DNA of 64,000 nt from Limnomonas spitsbergensis (lineage: Eukaryota > Chlorophyta > Chlorophyceae > Chlamydomonadales). This document shows positions 11,041 to 22,419 of this stretch, piece by piece. The DNA lies in NCBI GenBank assembly GCA_037349105.1, contig JAYJMM010000102.1, forward strand, positions 2,604,001 to 2,668,000, read 5' to 3'. The position numbers and the translations under genes are program-made. How positions within the stretch are numbered: the stretch's first letter is position 1; each line of letters begins with the position of its first letter. The notes beneath the pieces are model-generated. The model ran no database searches. It had not been told where the DNA came from and saw only the letters and a program-made list of their open reading frames with translations.

Positions 11041-11110
11041 TCTGGCTGTGCAATCGGAAGTTAAATTTCATTTAGGAGTTGCAAGATCCCCTATGCAAGA
11101 AAACTTTGTA

Positions 11111-11115
11111 TGTAA
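11111..11115 (+). terminator. TGTAA polyadenylation signal of the unknown gene
   Basis: TGTAA lies 71 nt downstream of the stop at 11040. Confidence 0.5.
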
Positions 11116-11329
11116 CAAGGAAACAATATCATTGCACTGCATGTATCCTCCCTCATTTCAGCTGCATGGATTCAATTAAATTGCAGAGTAGATGTTGCCC
11201 TAGGCCTGGAATTAAACAGCCCAGGCACGGCTCAATGGCTGATAATGACCCTCTGTTCGCTGGAACATTTAAAGACCTTTAACCTGGCTCTTGCTGATAT
11301 GAAGCGTGGCTGCCGCCTAGGGCTGGCGT

Positions 11330-11665
11330 TAATAATTCCCTGGTCTAGCTTCTGGTGCCCGGCATGCTCCAGCATCATAGGACCTTCGATTATTTTTGTT
11401 TAAGCTTTGCTTCCTCCTCGAGACGGTATTAAAAAGGCCCTGGTCTGGCCAACATGTGCTCCGGCATCAGAGGACCTTCGATCTATTTTTGCAGCTTTGC
11501 TGCTGCCTCGGGCTGTTGTTAAAAAGACCCTGGTCTGGCCAACATGTGCTCCGGCATCATAGGACCGTCGACCTAAACTGATTTTTGTAGCCTTGCAGCC
11601 GCCTGGGTCTGGCGCTAAAAAAACCTGGTCTGGCCAACATGTGCTCCGGCTTCATAGGACTTACA
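11330..11665. repeat. About 93-bp tandem repeat, 3-4 copies
   Basis: CCTGGTCTGGCCAACATGTG followed by CTCCGGCATCATAGGACC recurs near 11450, 11540 and 11630, with a diverged first copy near 11340. Between copies lie GATTTTTG-CAGCTTTGC-GCTGCCTCGGGCT type blocks. Confidence 0.8.
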
Positions 11666-12709
11666 AACTAATTGATTTTTCATTATTCATTCAAATTATT
11701 CATCACGAAATACAATTTGTATGTCCCAGATTACCACTTCATAATCTGTCGATTATATTGGTAGTATCTTGAAAGTAAGAAGGATTAGTCAATGGAATAT
11801 TGGCATTACACCTCTGGGCCATGGTGAAAAAGCGCCTGAGTGTCACGTATAATGGAACCCACATTCGTCCTAAAGTAGGTACACAAAACTCAGCACAAGC
11901 TTGCGCCACTCTTCTTCCTCACATCGAGCCAAGCAAAATTCAATGTAGAAATGTCCCCTCCCCCCCAACAGTGTAACCGCAAAATAAATGCCAGTCTCAG
12001 CTAGCACACGCCTCATCCGATTTAGGTACACAACAACTGAAAGTTGAAGTCAAGTGGTACACAATCTTTTATGCAAGGGACGGGTGCCCACATACCTGCT
12101 TGGGCACAAAATGAACTAAGACCAGGAACCAGATAAGTTAGGAGAGGCCCCTCTGGTCTGTCTACCAGCAAACAATCCCGCTGCAGCGTAGATATCACTG
12201 GGCTCCTTAGGCTTTATCACTTGCCACTGCCGGCTGGCGGGTCCCCATGCTCCTCCATGATGCAATGCCTCAGGCCGCTTTCCTCATACGTTTGATGTGG
12301 GCGGCCTGAGAAGAAGCCGGTATAAGCCCCAGAAGCGACAACAAATAATCGAGACAAAGAAAAAGGGAAGCAGTGCCTGGCCAAGTATTGCTCAAACTAC
12401 CCATGCTACAGCGCAAGCCAAAGCTTGGTTTAGTGCGCAAAAGACCATCTTTGAACGCTTGGACAGCCACCACAGGATCAATAAGGACCAAACCATGAAC
12501 CAGGCCCACACGGCCATTCAACGTGTTGTAGCTAAATTAGAGCTGACATGCCCACAACTGTACAGTGGCGTTAAGGGGGATGTAGACCCCTCGACGCCTT
12601 CCTAAACACCGAAAGCTCGCCGTCGTTTTTTTCTTCCTTCACCGTCTAGAATCAGGTCCACCAGCTCCTATGAATGGTGCACCACGCTGTCCGTTCCACA
12701 CAGTTGGCT
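11666..12709. other. Region between the convergent unknown gene and the phosphodiesterase gene
   Basis: AT-richer sequence with no supported gene. It probably holds the phosphodiesterase 3' UTR. The nearest minus-strand TGTAA is at 11806-11810, inside an inverted copy of dispersed family B (TTACACCTCTGGGCCATG). That would give a 3' UTR of about 900 nt, so the assignment is uncertain. Confidence 0.35.
11799..11830 (-). repeat. Dispersed repeat family B copy, inverted, carrying TGTAA
   Basis: The reverse complement reads CATGGCCCAGAGGTGTAATG, the same block as in the forward copies. It is the first TGTAA on the minus strand downstream of the phosphodiesterase stop codon. Confidence 0.55.
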
Positions 12710-15700
12710 TCACAGAGTGGGCTTCACAGTCGGCTTGGCAAAAATGAAGCTTGCAGCCATTTCCCCGAGCCAAGTGCCGTGGTTGCTTTTGACCTGGGTC
12801 AGCATAGGCTCCACGGCGGGAAGGACCGCGGCCAAGGCAGAGAACAGAGGCAGCACGATGACATTGAAGAACTGAAAACGAGGTTGAAGGCGAAATGTCA
12901 GCAAAGCAGTTTCTAAGTACTGCTACGGCAGTCACGCTACATCACGGCCGACAGCTGTCAAGGGGGCATATACTGCAGCAAGCCAACGGCTTCGGACACC
13001 GGATGCCGGCCAGTCAAAGGGTCCTCCCCGTCTAGCCAGTAGTGACCGCCTGGGGGCCCCCCCAAAATAGTCTTGCGCACAAAAAAATGAACACTGCTTG
13101 CAAGTAAAATGAAATAAATTGCAAAAAATTGACGAGGTAGCAATAGGATGAAGAATGCTTGCGCGGCCCAACCAGTCAGCCTGATGCCTGGCTGGCGCTT
13201 CAGACCGACAGGGAGAGAGCCTAACGCTGCTGCCAAGAAGGAAAAACAAATGTAGTCTAGAAATGATGTACAATTATACATCATCCCAATTTTGGAATTG
13301 TATGAGGTTACGCCTGGATTCAGGTGTGGAATAAGGAGTGGAACGGATGTGAGAAAAACTGTGTGTGTGAGAGGAGGCCGTGCTCACCCCCGGCTGGCTC
13401 TTTGTAATCCCCGCCTTGGTACGGTCCATGAGCGGGGACACGGGATGACCACGCGCTTTCTCCATGTCTCCTTGGCGGAACATCTCCTCCTCCAGCAGCA
13501 GCACCCACTTGAAGTGAACACACCCAGAGCTCGCTAGGTGGCCAAGGTCCGCACACTTGAGAGCCATCTGCGCACGAGGAGGGTGGTAAATCTGGGGGAT
13601 GAACATCGGTGGCCCATCTGACATTTTGATCCGTTTTTGAAACCAGGTTGAAGTCAAACGCATAATGAGTACTGTCACACACGGAATGTCTTTAAAATAA
13701 GTGCTGCCGCCCGGCGTGGGCCAGTGGGCAGCCAAGGTTGGGCAGCCACGTGGCGGCCTGCAAACGATGGACTCGCGGCCAGAGAGAAGACTGCACGCCA
13801 GGTTCCGAATTCCAAACAGAGATTTCAGCAGCTGGTCACCATCCCACCCCTGCATATTCTAGGGTGCCTCAACAAATCAGCCACAACCCAGCCTACAGCC
13901 GGCGGCAAACCCTGCTTCTTGAGCCACAGGCCTATCAAATTTTCGTCCCCGGCGGCTCAGCGGTGGCCTCCCTGTGACTTCCCAAGGGGGGTCTGTCGTG
14001 CACTACTCTACGTTTTTTCTTTCACCTCCACGCCCCAACAGGGCGTAGCATGCTTCCTTCCTTCAAGGTCGTCTGTCTTGCACTCCTTTGCCTCCTACCC
14101 AACGCCCTGCACCTTCCAAGTGGTGGTCTGCGCCTCGTCATCCATTTGAATGTGATCCAGGGGGTTGAGAACGCCGGGCAGAGAGCGCCCGGCACTGGCG
14201 GATGCCGACGTCGCGGCGACGGCCTTGGCCTTGACCGACGTGGCAAACTGACCGCAGGTTGCGAAGTGCTGCTTCATATCTGTGCCTAGGACGAGCTGAA
14301 CGGTCTTGTCCCGCAGCACGGTGCGGGCCTGAGAGCGCGGCGGGGGGGTCAAAAAGTGTGTTTAGGGTGATGGGTTTGGTATTGTAAACCCTACCATACA
14401 GCACAGGGCGATTAAACAAATGTGTTTGTGTTTAGGGTGAATGGTTTGGCATCGTAAAACCTACCATACAGGGTGATGAATAAATGTGTCTAATGTGAAT
14501 GGTTTGGCTTGACCGAAACCCTAACATAAACCACCCTTGAGATTAGCAACAGGACAGCACACAGGCCTCCAGAATTGGCCTTGAACGCAACCGGGAGGGC
14601 GTCGGCAAGATCGCAAAAGGAGGTTTAATAAAGGGTGAAGGTCTTTGTATCTGAATTTTGGATCTAAGCCCTAAACGCAACCCTGAGGGCGGCGTTGCAG
14701 TTGATTGCAGACACCATGACCAACGTCATCTCTAACGCCACGCATGTAACAGTTCATGTTCATAGCGTGGCAGGGTAATACCTTCGCGGTCTGGGAAAAC
14801 AAATCCCGATGGAATCTAAACTCTGCCAAGGTAGCAGCGTGTTCCAGGTTGTTAATTTCTGTCCAGGCAACAGCTTGTTATAGGAGCATTCGTTGTAGGC
14901 GTGTTACGAGAGCATTTGTCGTAGGTATGCTACGGTTGCAGGTAGAATACACGAGCATTCGTTGCACGGCCTACCTGAGCAGGGCTTTTGCCTAGCGCTG
15001 GCTGCATGTTTAGGGTCCAGGGTTTAGGGCTTAAGCCCTGAAGTCTATGGCCCAGGGCTAGATACTCGGCCTCACCTTGCGAGACAGATGTGACAAGAAG
15101 TTGTTGCGTTCGTCATGCAACACCGTGAAGGCCGCGGCGGCATGATGGTTCTCCATGGGTGACAGATCGTTGTAAAGGACCTGCGAAGGTTCGAGGAGTT
15201 GAGTGGCAGGCCATTGTGAAGATCTGGGTTGCAGGTTTAGGGTTGAGTTGAGTGGCAGGCCATTGTAACTGGCCCGGGTTAAGAGTCAAGGTGAGTGACA
15301 GGTCATTGCAACGGACAAGGGTTAAGGTTTAAAGCTGAAGCAGGGGAAAATCGGACGTCAGTGAATTTCTTGTCGGCATACTAATCGAAAGAGGAAATGC
15401 GAACCCTCTCCCCGTGGCCTGGATGGTGAAGAGATATCATCTGAAAGAAGAAGGCAAAGGGAGCACCCCACTCCCGCCTGCCTAACCTGCAGCCCCCACA
15501 CTGTCAGCCTCCCCCAACTTGTTTTTTGCCACCTGCCCTCAATCGCCTTCACACCACTAGCGATGCCCCCCTCCTTCACACGAGCCCCCACTTGATTTTA
15601 AGATACCAATCTCAGCCAGACCCCCCCCCCATCACCACCCGCCTGCCCTCCGAAGCCCTCTCTTCGCTAACGCCCCCCTCCCCCCTCCCCTATCTCCACC

Positions 15701-18700
15701 TGCTTGCCCTACAGACCCCCCGCCCACTTCTACGAGTTCCCGCACGCCCTTCAGATCTCGCTCACCGCCAGCGGGTGCTGGTCGTAGATCAGGAACGCGT
15801 TGGTGAGCCCCCTATGATCATAATCATGGATCACCGCCGCCAGGTACAGCGACAGCAGCAGGATAGCGTCCTGCTGCTGGTGCTGCTGGTGTTGCTCAGC
15901 CGCACTCAGGAGCATCTGCGCCCCACTCTGCCCCATGCGGTTGAGCTCCCGCTGCTTGCACATGGCATCCATCAAGCCGCCGCGAGTGGTGATCACGTGG
16001 AGGTTCCGGAGCACGTCGGCTGCGTGGATCCTGCAGGAGGGAAGGAATGGCATGTCTTGGGTTCCTGGCCTCTGAGTGCCTATTATTGCCACTGGGTTCC
16101 CATTGGGATCCTGCTGGATTCCTAGTGGGTGCTGTACCCTGCTGCTGCTAACCAAAGCGCCCAGGCCGCCACAAATGCAATTTCAGGCACCGGGTTATTA
16201 TTATTTTCATTTCTGGCATTGATTTTCCATGGGTTACATGTGGATTACAATTGGATTACTTCTGGACTACCCAGGTTTCTACTGGACTCTCACTACTAGA
16301 CGCAGCCGCAGCTAACCATGGCGTCAGGACGGCTGTTGGATGCAGCAGCTTTCAACCAGGCAGTGTTGTTTTCTTCGTGACTCGGCTACATATCTGCTAC
16401 ACTTCAGCCTCTGGCCTGAGGCTCCATTTGTCGCCAGCTACGCTGCATTAGCCACCAGTCGTAGGCACGTCCAGGTTTGGGCCCAATCGAGCTTGTGGCG
16501 GCCTGCCAAAGGCGGACTCCTAGCCGGGGAAAAACTGCTTCCAACCATGACTCGTGATGCCAGGGTGGCTGCAACAGCCTTTGTTGGCATCAGCTTCCTG
16601 TTGCGCAATCGTGTGCTGCACAGCTGGTCCTCCAGTTACATCCATGCCTCAGGTCCCAGGGCGGCTCTGCACCCTCCATGGTCAATGGATGAGCGCCAAA
16701 CCATGACCGGCCACGATTAAAGAAGTGCAGTGTGGGACTCCGAGCCCCAGGGAAGCTTCGCACCTTCCGTGGTAGGGGTTGTCTCGGTAGCCATCTTCAA
16801 TGCAAGTCAGGAACCTGGCGGGACAAGGCAGGGAAACATGGACTCAGCGATCGGGCAGGCAGGCAGGGGCAAGGCAGGGATATGAGGCCTCAGCGAGTGC
16901 TCTCAGGCAAGGATCATGCTGAACAGCCATGGCCCTTCAACTAGGCTGTATGGTAAAAGAAAAACCTCCAGGGAGGCAGGCAGGACAGGCAGTATAGACA
17001 GGCATGCAGTACAGGCAGGGACAAGGCAATCAGGAGGGGAGCTAAAACGATTGTATGCCTTGGGTGCAGTGGTAGTGTGGTACCGTACACAGGGTTAATT
17101 ACTTATTATATGTACCCAACGCCTGGCTCCAGAGCCTTGGCCGGCTGAAATGGTAAGAGGTCGAGGAGCTGCTGGACACAGCTGCTGGTGCAAACAGGCC
17201 GACACCCTTTCGACAGGTAACACCCCATGATTTTTGCGGCAGGGTGCTTCAGCTAAACTTCAGCTACATTAGGCCTGTTCCTGGCCTGGTGCAGCCAACC
17301 CTGCTCCTCATCTGAATCCCAATCGGCCCAGTGGTGCCCCCCAAAAGGAACCCCCCAAACGAGGTATGGAGCACAAAGATGATCAGCGGCCACGGTGCAG
17401 GCACAGTGTGCGGGAGGCGGGCGTCGGTGAACGCTGCCGCAGCCGGGCCTCCAAAACCCCACCTGGCCATCTTGGCCTCTGGCAGCTGCAGGCAAGCCAC
17501 CACACCCGACCGCTTAAGCAGCGCAAACGCGAGCATCGACAGGGGGCGCCCGCCCGACGCTTCCTCTAGTTCAAAAGGGTCGTAGGTCCACTCGTCGACT
17601 TTGGCTAGTGCCAGATTCACCTACAGTCCCAGGGAACAGGCAGAGCGGGGATGAGAGGAGGAGGCAGATAGGCATGTTGAGGGGTGGAGAGGAGGCGGCA
17701 GTGAGGCATGATGAGGGGATGAGAGGAGGAGGAGGTGAGGCTTGTGAGGGGAGGGGAGGAGGAGGAGGTGAGGCTTTGGAGGGGAGGGGAGGAGGAGGCG
17801 GTGAGGCTTGTGAGAGGAGGGGAGGAGGAGGCGGTGAGGCTTGTGAGGGGAGGGGAGGAGGAGGCCGTGAGGCTTGTGAGGGGATGAGAGGAGGAGGTGG
17901 TGAGGCTTGTGAGGGGAGGGGAGGAGGAGGCGGTGAGGCTTGTGAGGCGAGGGAAGGAGGAGGCGGTGAGGCTTGTGAGGGGAGGGGAGGAGGCCATATC
18001 AGGGATTATGCAGAGCGAGGATGAGAGGAGGCAGCGAGGCATGGTGAGGGATGAGAGGAGGAGGCAGTAACAATGATTATGCAGAGCAGAGATGCAGAGA
18101 GAGGGGAGGAGAGAAGGACACAGTGAGATAGGGAAGGCGCCTCCTCGCATAAAAACAATGCCTATGCCGAGGCCCTCACCCTATCGTTGACCGGCTTGGT
18201 GAGCAGAGCAAGCACCTTCTCCTGCAAGCCCTTAGCAGCAAGCATCTCCGCACTCGCAACGGCCGCAGAAGAACAAGAGGCAACAGCGGCACTCTGCTGG
18301 GCCTCGGGCTGCTTGTCGAGGCTTCGCCGCCGGGCTGCCAGGCCATTGGCCTGAGCTTCTGTGCCTGCCTGCTGCATGAGCGGCAGCCGCCTCGCAGACG
18401 AGCTTGGGCTGACCGTCTCTGTTGCAGGCAACGGCGGCAGCCCAGCAGCCTCGCCTGGGCTTGCCGCCTCGGCGCCAGGCGGCACCAGCGATGCGGTTGC
18501 TGTCGCGGTGGCAGACTCAACACCCAGCTTGTCCACCACCCGCTCCCTCTGCTGCTCCACCATGGGTGCTGCTACCTCGAGCGCGGCGCAGCCTGGATCT
18601 GACGGGAGCTCGATTGTGATCTGTGAAACCGCATCCATCATCCCCAAGATCTGGATCTGGAAGTCCACGCTGACTAGCCCTGGGACGGCATGAGCAATCG

Positions 18701-21671
18701 CAGCGTCATGCCTGCCGCCATCCTGGCTACAAGAGCCATCCTGAGCCAACGGAGGCGCAATGCCGGTCCCGCCTAACCTGCTCACAGGCCCCTCGTCGTC
18801 CGTGATTGCTCTAGTCGCGGCAACCGTCTTGGCGCAGTTCCCGGGCACGCCCAGGCTGACAGGCACGCCCGCATCACAGTCAGACAATGCTTGCACTTGG
18901 CAGGACGGCTTGGAGGGGGAGGTGCAGTCTGCCGTCTCTTGTTGCAGGATAAAGTCAACATAGCGTTTCGTGACGGGATCTTGCTTCCCCTCCGTCAACC
19001 TCCTGCCGGGCAGGAAGTCTGCGCTGCCCGGCGCCAAGGCCAGCCGTCCGTCGGGCATCAAGCGGATGCCGTCGGTCGCAGGCGCGGCGGGACTGCACAA
19101 GGGCCCGGCAAAGCCCGTGCACCGCTTGCGGGGACTCCTGGCTGCCTCCGCCGGGCGGGGATGCTGGGCAAGATCCCCTGCCGCACAAGACCCAAACAGC
19201 GCCGACATGACGCGCTGCAACACAAGGTTGGTTGAGTTGGTTGGGTTGCAATGGTTGGTTCAGGTTGGTTGGGATGCAACAGAGGCAGCGGCAGCAATAC
19301 TGAGTAGTCTACGGTGAGATACCATGTGTTCAAGACTTGTAAGCTAAGGATCCAGCAAGATCCCGACTTAACCAGATGAAATTTGGTATAGGGTTCAGAA
19401 TTTTACCCTAAAACCTGGCAAATCAAAATGCGTTTTTACTACGGGGTGGAATCCTCGTGCGATGAGCGCTGCAGGTGTCAGCTCTGGGCACTTTACCCCC
19501 TGACCTGACCTCACCCCCCCCGACCTGACCTGAGCCTCCTTGACCTGACCTGAAGCCCCCCTGGCCTGCACATGAGTATCCCTCACGTGCACCTGAGCCC
19601 CCCCGGCCTGCACCTCACCATAAGTCCCCTAGGAGCAGGCCTTGCCTCCACCCTGTTGTCTGCCGCCAGTTCCCCTGAAGAGCTGCTGCCCCTCTCGTCC
19701 TCTGTCACCACCATCCGCCTTGACCCACCCTGCATCCCGCCAGCCACGCAAGGCACATGAATAGCACCGCCGCCCCCACCCCCAGTACTCGTGTCCACCA
19801 TCTCCAAACTGTTCAAGTCGTCCATGAGTGCTGCAACGTCACCGTGCCGCAGGATCTCGCTCCTCGATGAGGGCTGCATTGCCAGCCGGGAGCACGGCGA
19901 TGCTTGCAATCTGGACCCCCTCAACACCGACAGGCTGTTCTTCCGGGCGCTGGAGGGCGGCGAGGTGCCCAGCTGCGAGGTGCCTAGCTGCGACCACCTG
20001 CGCCGGCCAACCGACTGCAGTTCAAAGGCTTCTGAGCTAGACCCCTGGATGTTGCTTGCCGTCCTTTCGCACTGGCCATTGCTGATCTCGAGGAGCGCGG
20101 CGCCTGCCTGATAGGACTTGAGGACGGCGAGGCGGGGGGCGCGGGAGGTCTCCCTGACCATGGCTCGCATGCGGGCGCCGTCCTCCCCGCCATCCAGCGC
20201 CATGCGGCGGATCTGCGAGCTGCCGTTGCCGCTTTCCTGCCCCGCTCGGGAGTTCCGACGCGAACGGGGCGACCCAGAATAGCCTTCGCCACGCCCCATG
20301 CGGGACTCAGAGCCCCGGGGCGAGCTGGACGCCAGGTGTGCCATGTGCATGTCGCGACTGACCCGAATGGGGTCAGCGTGGAGCGGCTGCTGGCAGTGCA
20401 TGATGATCGGCTCATCCTCCATCCCATACTGGCAGGCAGGGGCGTCAGCAGACACAGATCAGAGTGGACACGGGCAGGGGAGGCCCCGGGTGGCAAGCAA
20501 GGCAGGCCTGAGTGCCATCATATACTTTAGGGTGGTCCGGCACTATTCAGCCTGCTATTCAGCTACATCACTGCTGTCGGCCGGGAGAAAAGGAACAGTG
20601 CGGAACAGCCTCTAGTTGGAACAGAAGGAGAGTCTGACCTCCAACTCGCAGGGGGGGGCATTGCCCTTGAACAGAGAACACTCCTACCGCACCATCTCCC
20701 CTGGCCTGGCTCCCCCGTCTAGACTTGCTGATCCTCGACCACCCAGGGCAGCGCCCTAGTCAATCCAGCGACTGAAAAGCCTCCTCCTCCCGCCCTCCCC
20801 ATTCCATCCCACCCCCGAAACTCACAGTTACCAGACTGGCACGTCTCCCGGCCAGCATCAGGAGCAGGTTGGCCTTCACCTCCCCATCCTCCCCGCTCGC
20901 GTCAAAGCTTGAGACCACGTCCTGCGAGCCGAGTTTCCATGCCTCATAGAGGCCGTTGGTTTGGTAAGAGGCCTGCATGGTTCAGTGGCGCGCAATTCCA
21001 TACAAGTGGCGGGCCATGCATGGCGCATGGCATGCATCCTACCCCGCATGACATGCTACTAATTTGCCTCAGCATGGGCGCAAAGAGGAAACGCTCACAG
21101 CAGACAGTGGTGCATTCATCCATGCAGAGGACACGCGCATCCATACCGCTTTGGACGCGTTGGCGGTGGCAACTAGCTGAAGGACGTCGATAAGGTGCGC
21201 AGGGGGTGGCGGCGGCAGCGCTGGGCCGCACATGCTCATCAACAGCAGGCGGGCTTCGGCGATCTGCTCCAAAGAAACCTGTGGAATGCATCGGGCCACC
21301 GCTCATTGCTGCTGTCCGTCAAGTAGCAGCTGCAGCAGCAGCAGCAGCAGTACTGCTCCATGACAGCACTCAGGTAACACAATAGCATCAGCAAGAGTGC
21401 AGTACTGCTCCATGACAGTACGAAGCTAGCGCAACAGTCATATGGATATGGGGCAAATGCTGGTGCATGGGCCGGCATGCATGGCATCAACCAAGCAGAT
21501 GCTGTTTGCTGTTGTGGGCAGGGCACCTGCAGTCCAGCAGCCCCAAGCATGCAACAGCTGCTGCAGTGATCTCACCTCCTCTCCCAAGGCTATGAGATCG
21601 AGGACTTCTACAGCACGAAGGGCTGGCAGGAATTCCTCCTCGTAGAGACTGATGTCGAACACTTCGGCCAT
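12710..21671 (-). CDS. 3',5'-cyclic nucleotide phosphodiesterase, class I catalytic domain
   Basis: Twelve exons in transcription order: 21671-21576, 21278-21147, 20972-20832, 20428-19619, 19214-18180, 17620-17463, 16814-16764, 16030-15766, 15180-15076, 14328-14113, 13567-13388 and 12871-12710 (TGA). All introns are GT-AG, phases are consistent, and the product is about 1116 aa. The catalytic domain spans about residues 746-1110. It starts with [20 protein letters not shown] and carries PYHGRIHAADV (805-814), the metal site HDYDHRG (876-882), [29 protein letters not shown] (Asp 1010), PVSPLMDR and [14 protein letters not shown]. Such enzymes hydrolyse cAMP and/or cGMP using two metal ions. 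In the usual YHN..H motif the Asn is Gly here; both His residues remain. About 740 residues precede the domain, Ser/Ala/Pro-rich, with no GAF domain I can recognise. The start ATG has a favourable CGCCATGG context. The catalytic call is very secure; the exact N terminus and exon 4 donor are less so. Confidence 0.9.
13995..14062 (+). repeat. Dispersed repeat family C copy in a phosphodiesterase intron
   Basis: TTTCACCTCCACGCCCC followed by AGGGCGTAGCATGCTTCC matches the copies at 5786-5855 and 29845-29912. Confidence 0.5.
14345..14530. repeat. Degenerate tandem repeat in an intron
   Basis: Two to three ~75-bp units with TTTAGGGTGA, GGTTTGG.AT.GTAAA, CCTACCATACAG and AAATGTGT. Confidence 0.7.
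15190..15320 (-). repeat. Decoy copies of a phosphodiesterase exon start
   Basis: On the minus strand, upstream of the exon starting at 15180 (GTCCTTTACAACGATCTGTC), three degenerate copies occur. 15316-15291 reads GTCCGTTGCAATGACCTGTC followed by ACTCA, differing at only about 5 of 24 positions. 15270-15245 and 15221-15196 read TTACAATGGCCTGCCACTCA and TCACAATGGCCTGCCACTCA. Confidence 0.65.
16281..16520 (+). repeat. Dispersed repeat family A copy (GCTACA...GGTTTGGGCCC type)
   Basis: CGGCTACATATCTGCTACAC, CTTCAGCCTCTGGCCTG, CCACCAGTCGTAGGCACGTC, then CAGGTTTGGGCCCAATCGA and TGTGGCGGCCTGCC. The same ordered blocks occur in about a dozen places. This copy is in a phosphodiesterase intron. Confidence 0.6.
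17255..17395 (+). repeat. Dispersed repeat family A copy
   Basis: TTCAGCTAAACTTCAGCTAC, GGCCTGGTGCAGCCAACCCT, AATCGGCCCAGTGGTGCCCC. It lies in the phosphodiesterase intron just after the exon ending at 17463. Confidence 0.6.
17690..17995. repeat. GA-rich minisatellite in an intron, about 9 copies of ~33 bp
   Basis: The unit is GTGAGGCTTGTGAGGGGAGG followed by GGAGGAGGAGGCG, strongly purine-rich on the + strand. It lies in the intron between phosphodiesterase exons 19214-18180 and 17620-17463. The apparent open frames through it are Glu/Gly or Ser/Pro repeat peptides and are not genes. Confidence 0.85.
19480..19610. repeat. CCTGACCTGA-type short repeat in an intron
   Basis: About six degenerate copies of a ~20-bp unit (GACCTGACCTGAGCCTCC and variants), directly after the donor of the exon ending at 19619. 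Confidence 0.6.
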
Positions 21672-22419
21672 GGCGACGTTTTAGAGGCCAGATGCGCCTG
21701 GGCGACTGGCACTTACTGCAAGCAAGTGCCATGCTTGAATATTTTGCGGGCGGCTGAATGTGTTGCGGGAGCCCATTCAGCGCCTCGCACCCAGCAAAGA
21801 TGCCTGGTCTGAACTGATTATGAAGTCAAGGCTGGCAAGAGCACTAGCGCCGACGAGTTCATTTTAAAGCAAGCGCAACCAAGAATACGGTGGGGCTGGC
21901 AGAGAACTTGCCGCGATAGGAGCAGTGCAATAACCTTGATGAGTATGATGACCAAGCTTTTGGTAACATGCGTCGTGACACCCCCCCTCACGTTGCAGCA
22001 TGGGCCGTTAGTGCATCTCTGCAACAGGCTCGTCTGTGTGATAGGTAATCTTGGGTTGCCTACCTGACACAGTTCTTCACGGCTGAAATTATCCGCGTAT
22101 ACTGTTAAATAACCAGATGCGACCAGGCTTTAGCCTAAAGTGCTAAAACTAAGATATAGGGAAGAGGTGGAGGCGCCCGTGTGCGCTGGCCAGTGAAATG
22201 CAGCAAGATGAAAATCATCGCTATTCAGGGCCACATTACACGCGAGTGTAATTTGCGAACGCAAACAAATGAAAGGCTGGAAAGAAAAGGAAAGAAATTA
22301 CAACGTCGATGCGGCGTGGATTTTGGGAAGTACAGGTTGACGAGACGCCCAAGCCCCGGTCTGTATACCCTTGAAGGGGGAAAGGGGCAATGGCGGGTCG
22401 GTTTATTATATACAAATAG
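21672..22419. other. 5' flank of the phosphodiesterase gene
   Basis: No coding exon is supported. It should contain the phosphodiesterase promoter (leftward) and borders the satellite array. A TTTATTATATACAAAT stretch is present near 22400. Confidence 0.35.

Noticed and set aside
17617..18150. 138- and 177-codon frames with Gly/Glu or Ser/Pro repeats
   Set aside because: They fall in the GA-rich minisatellite inside a phosphodiesterase intron.
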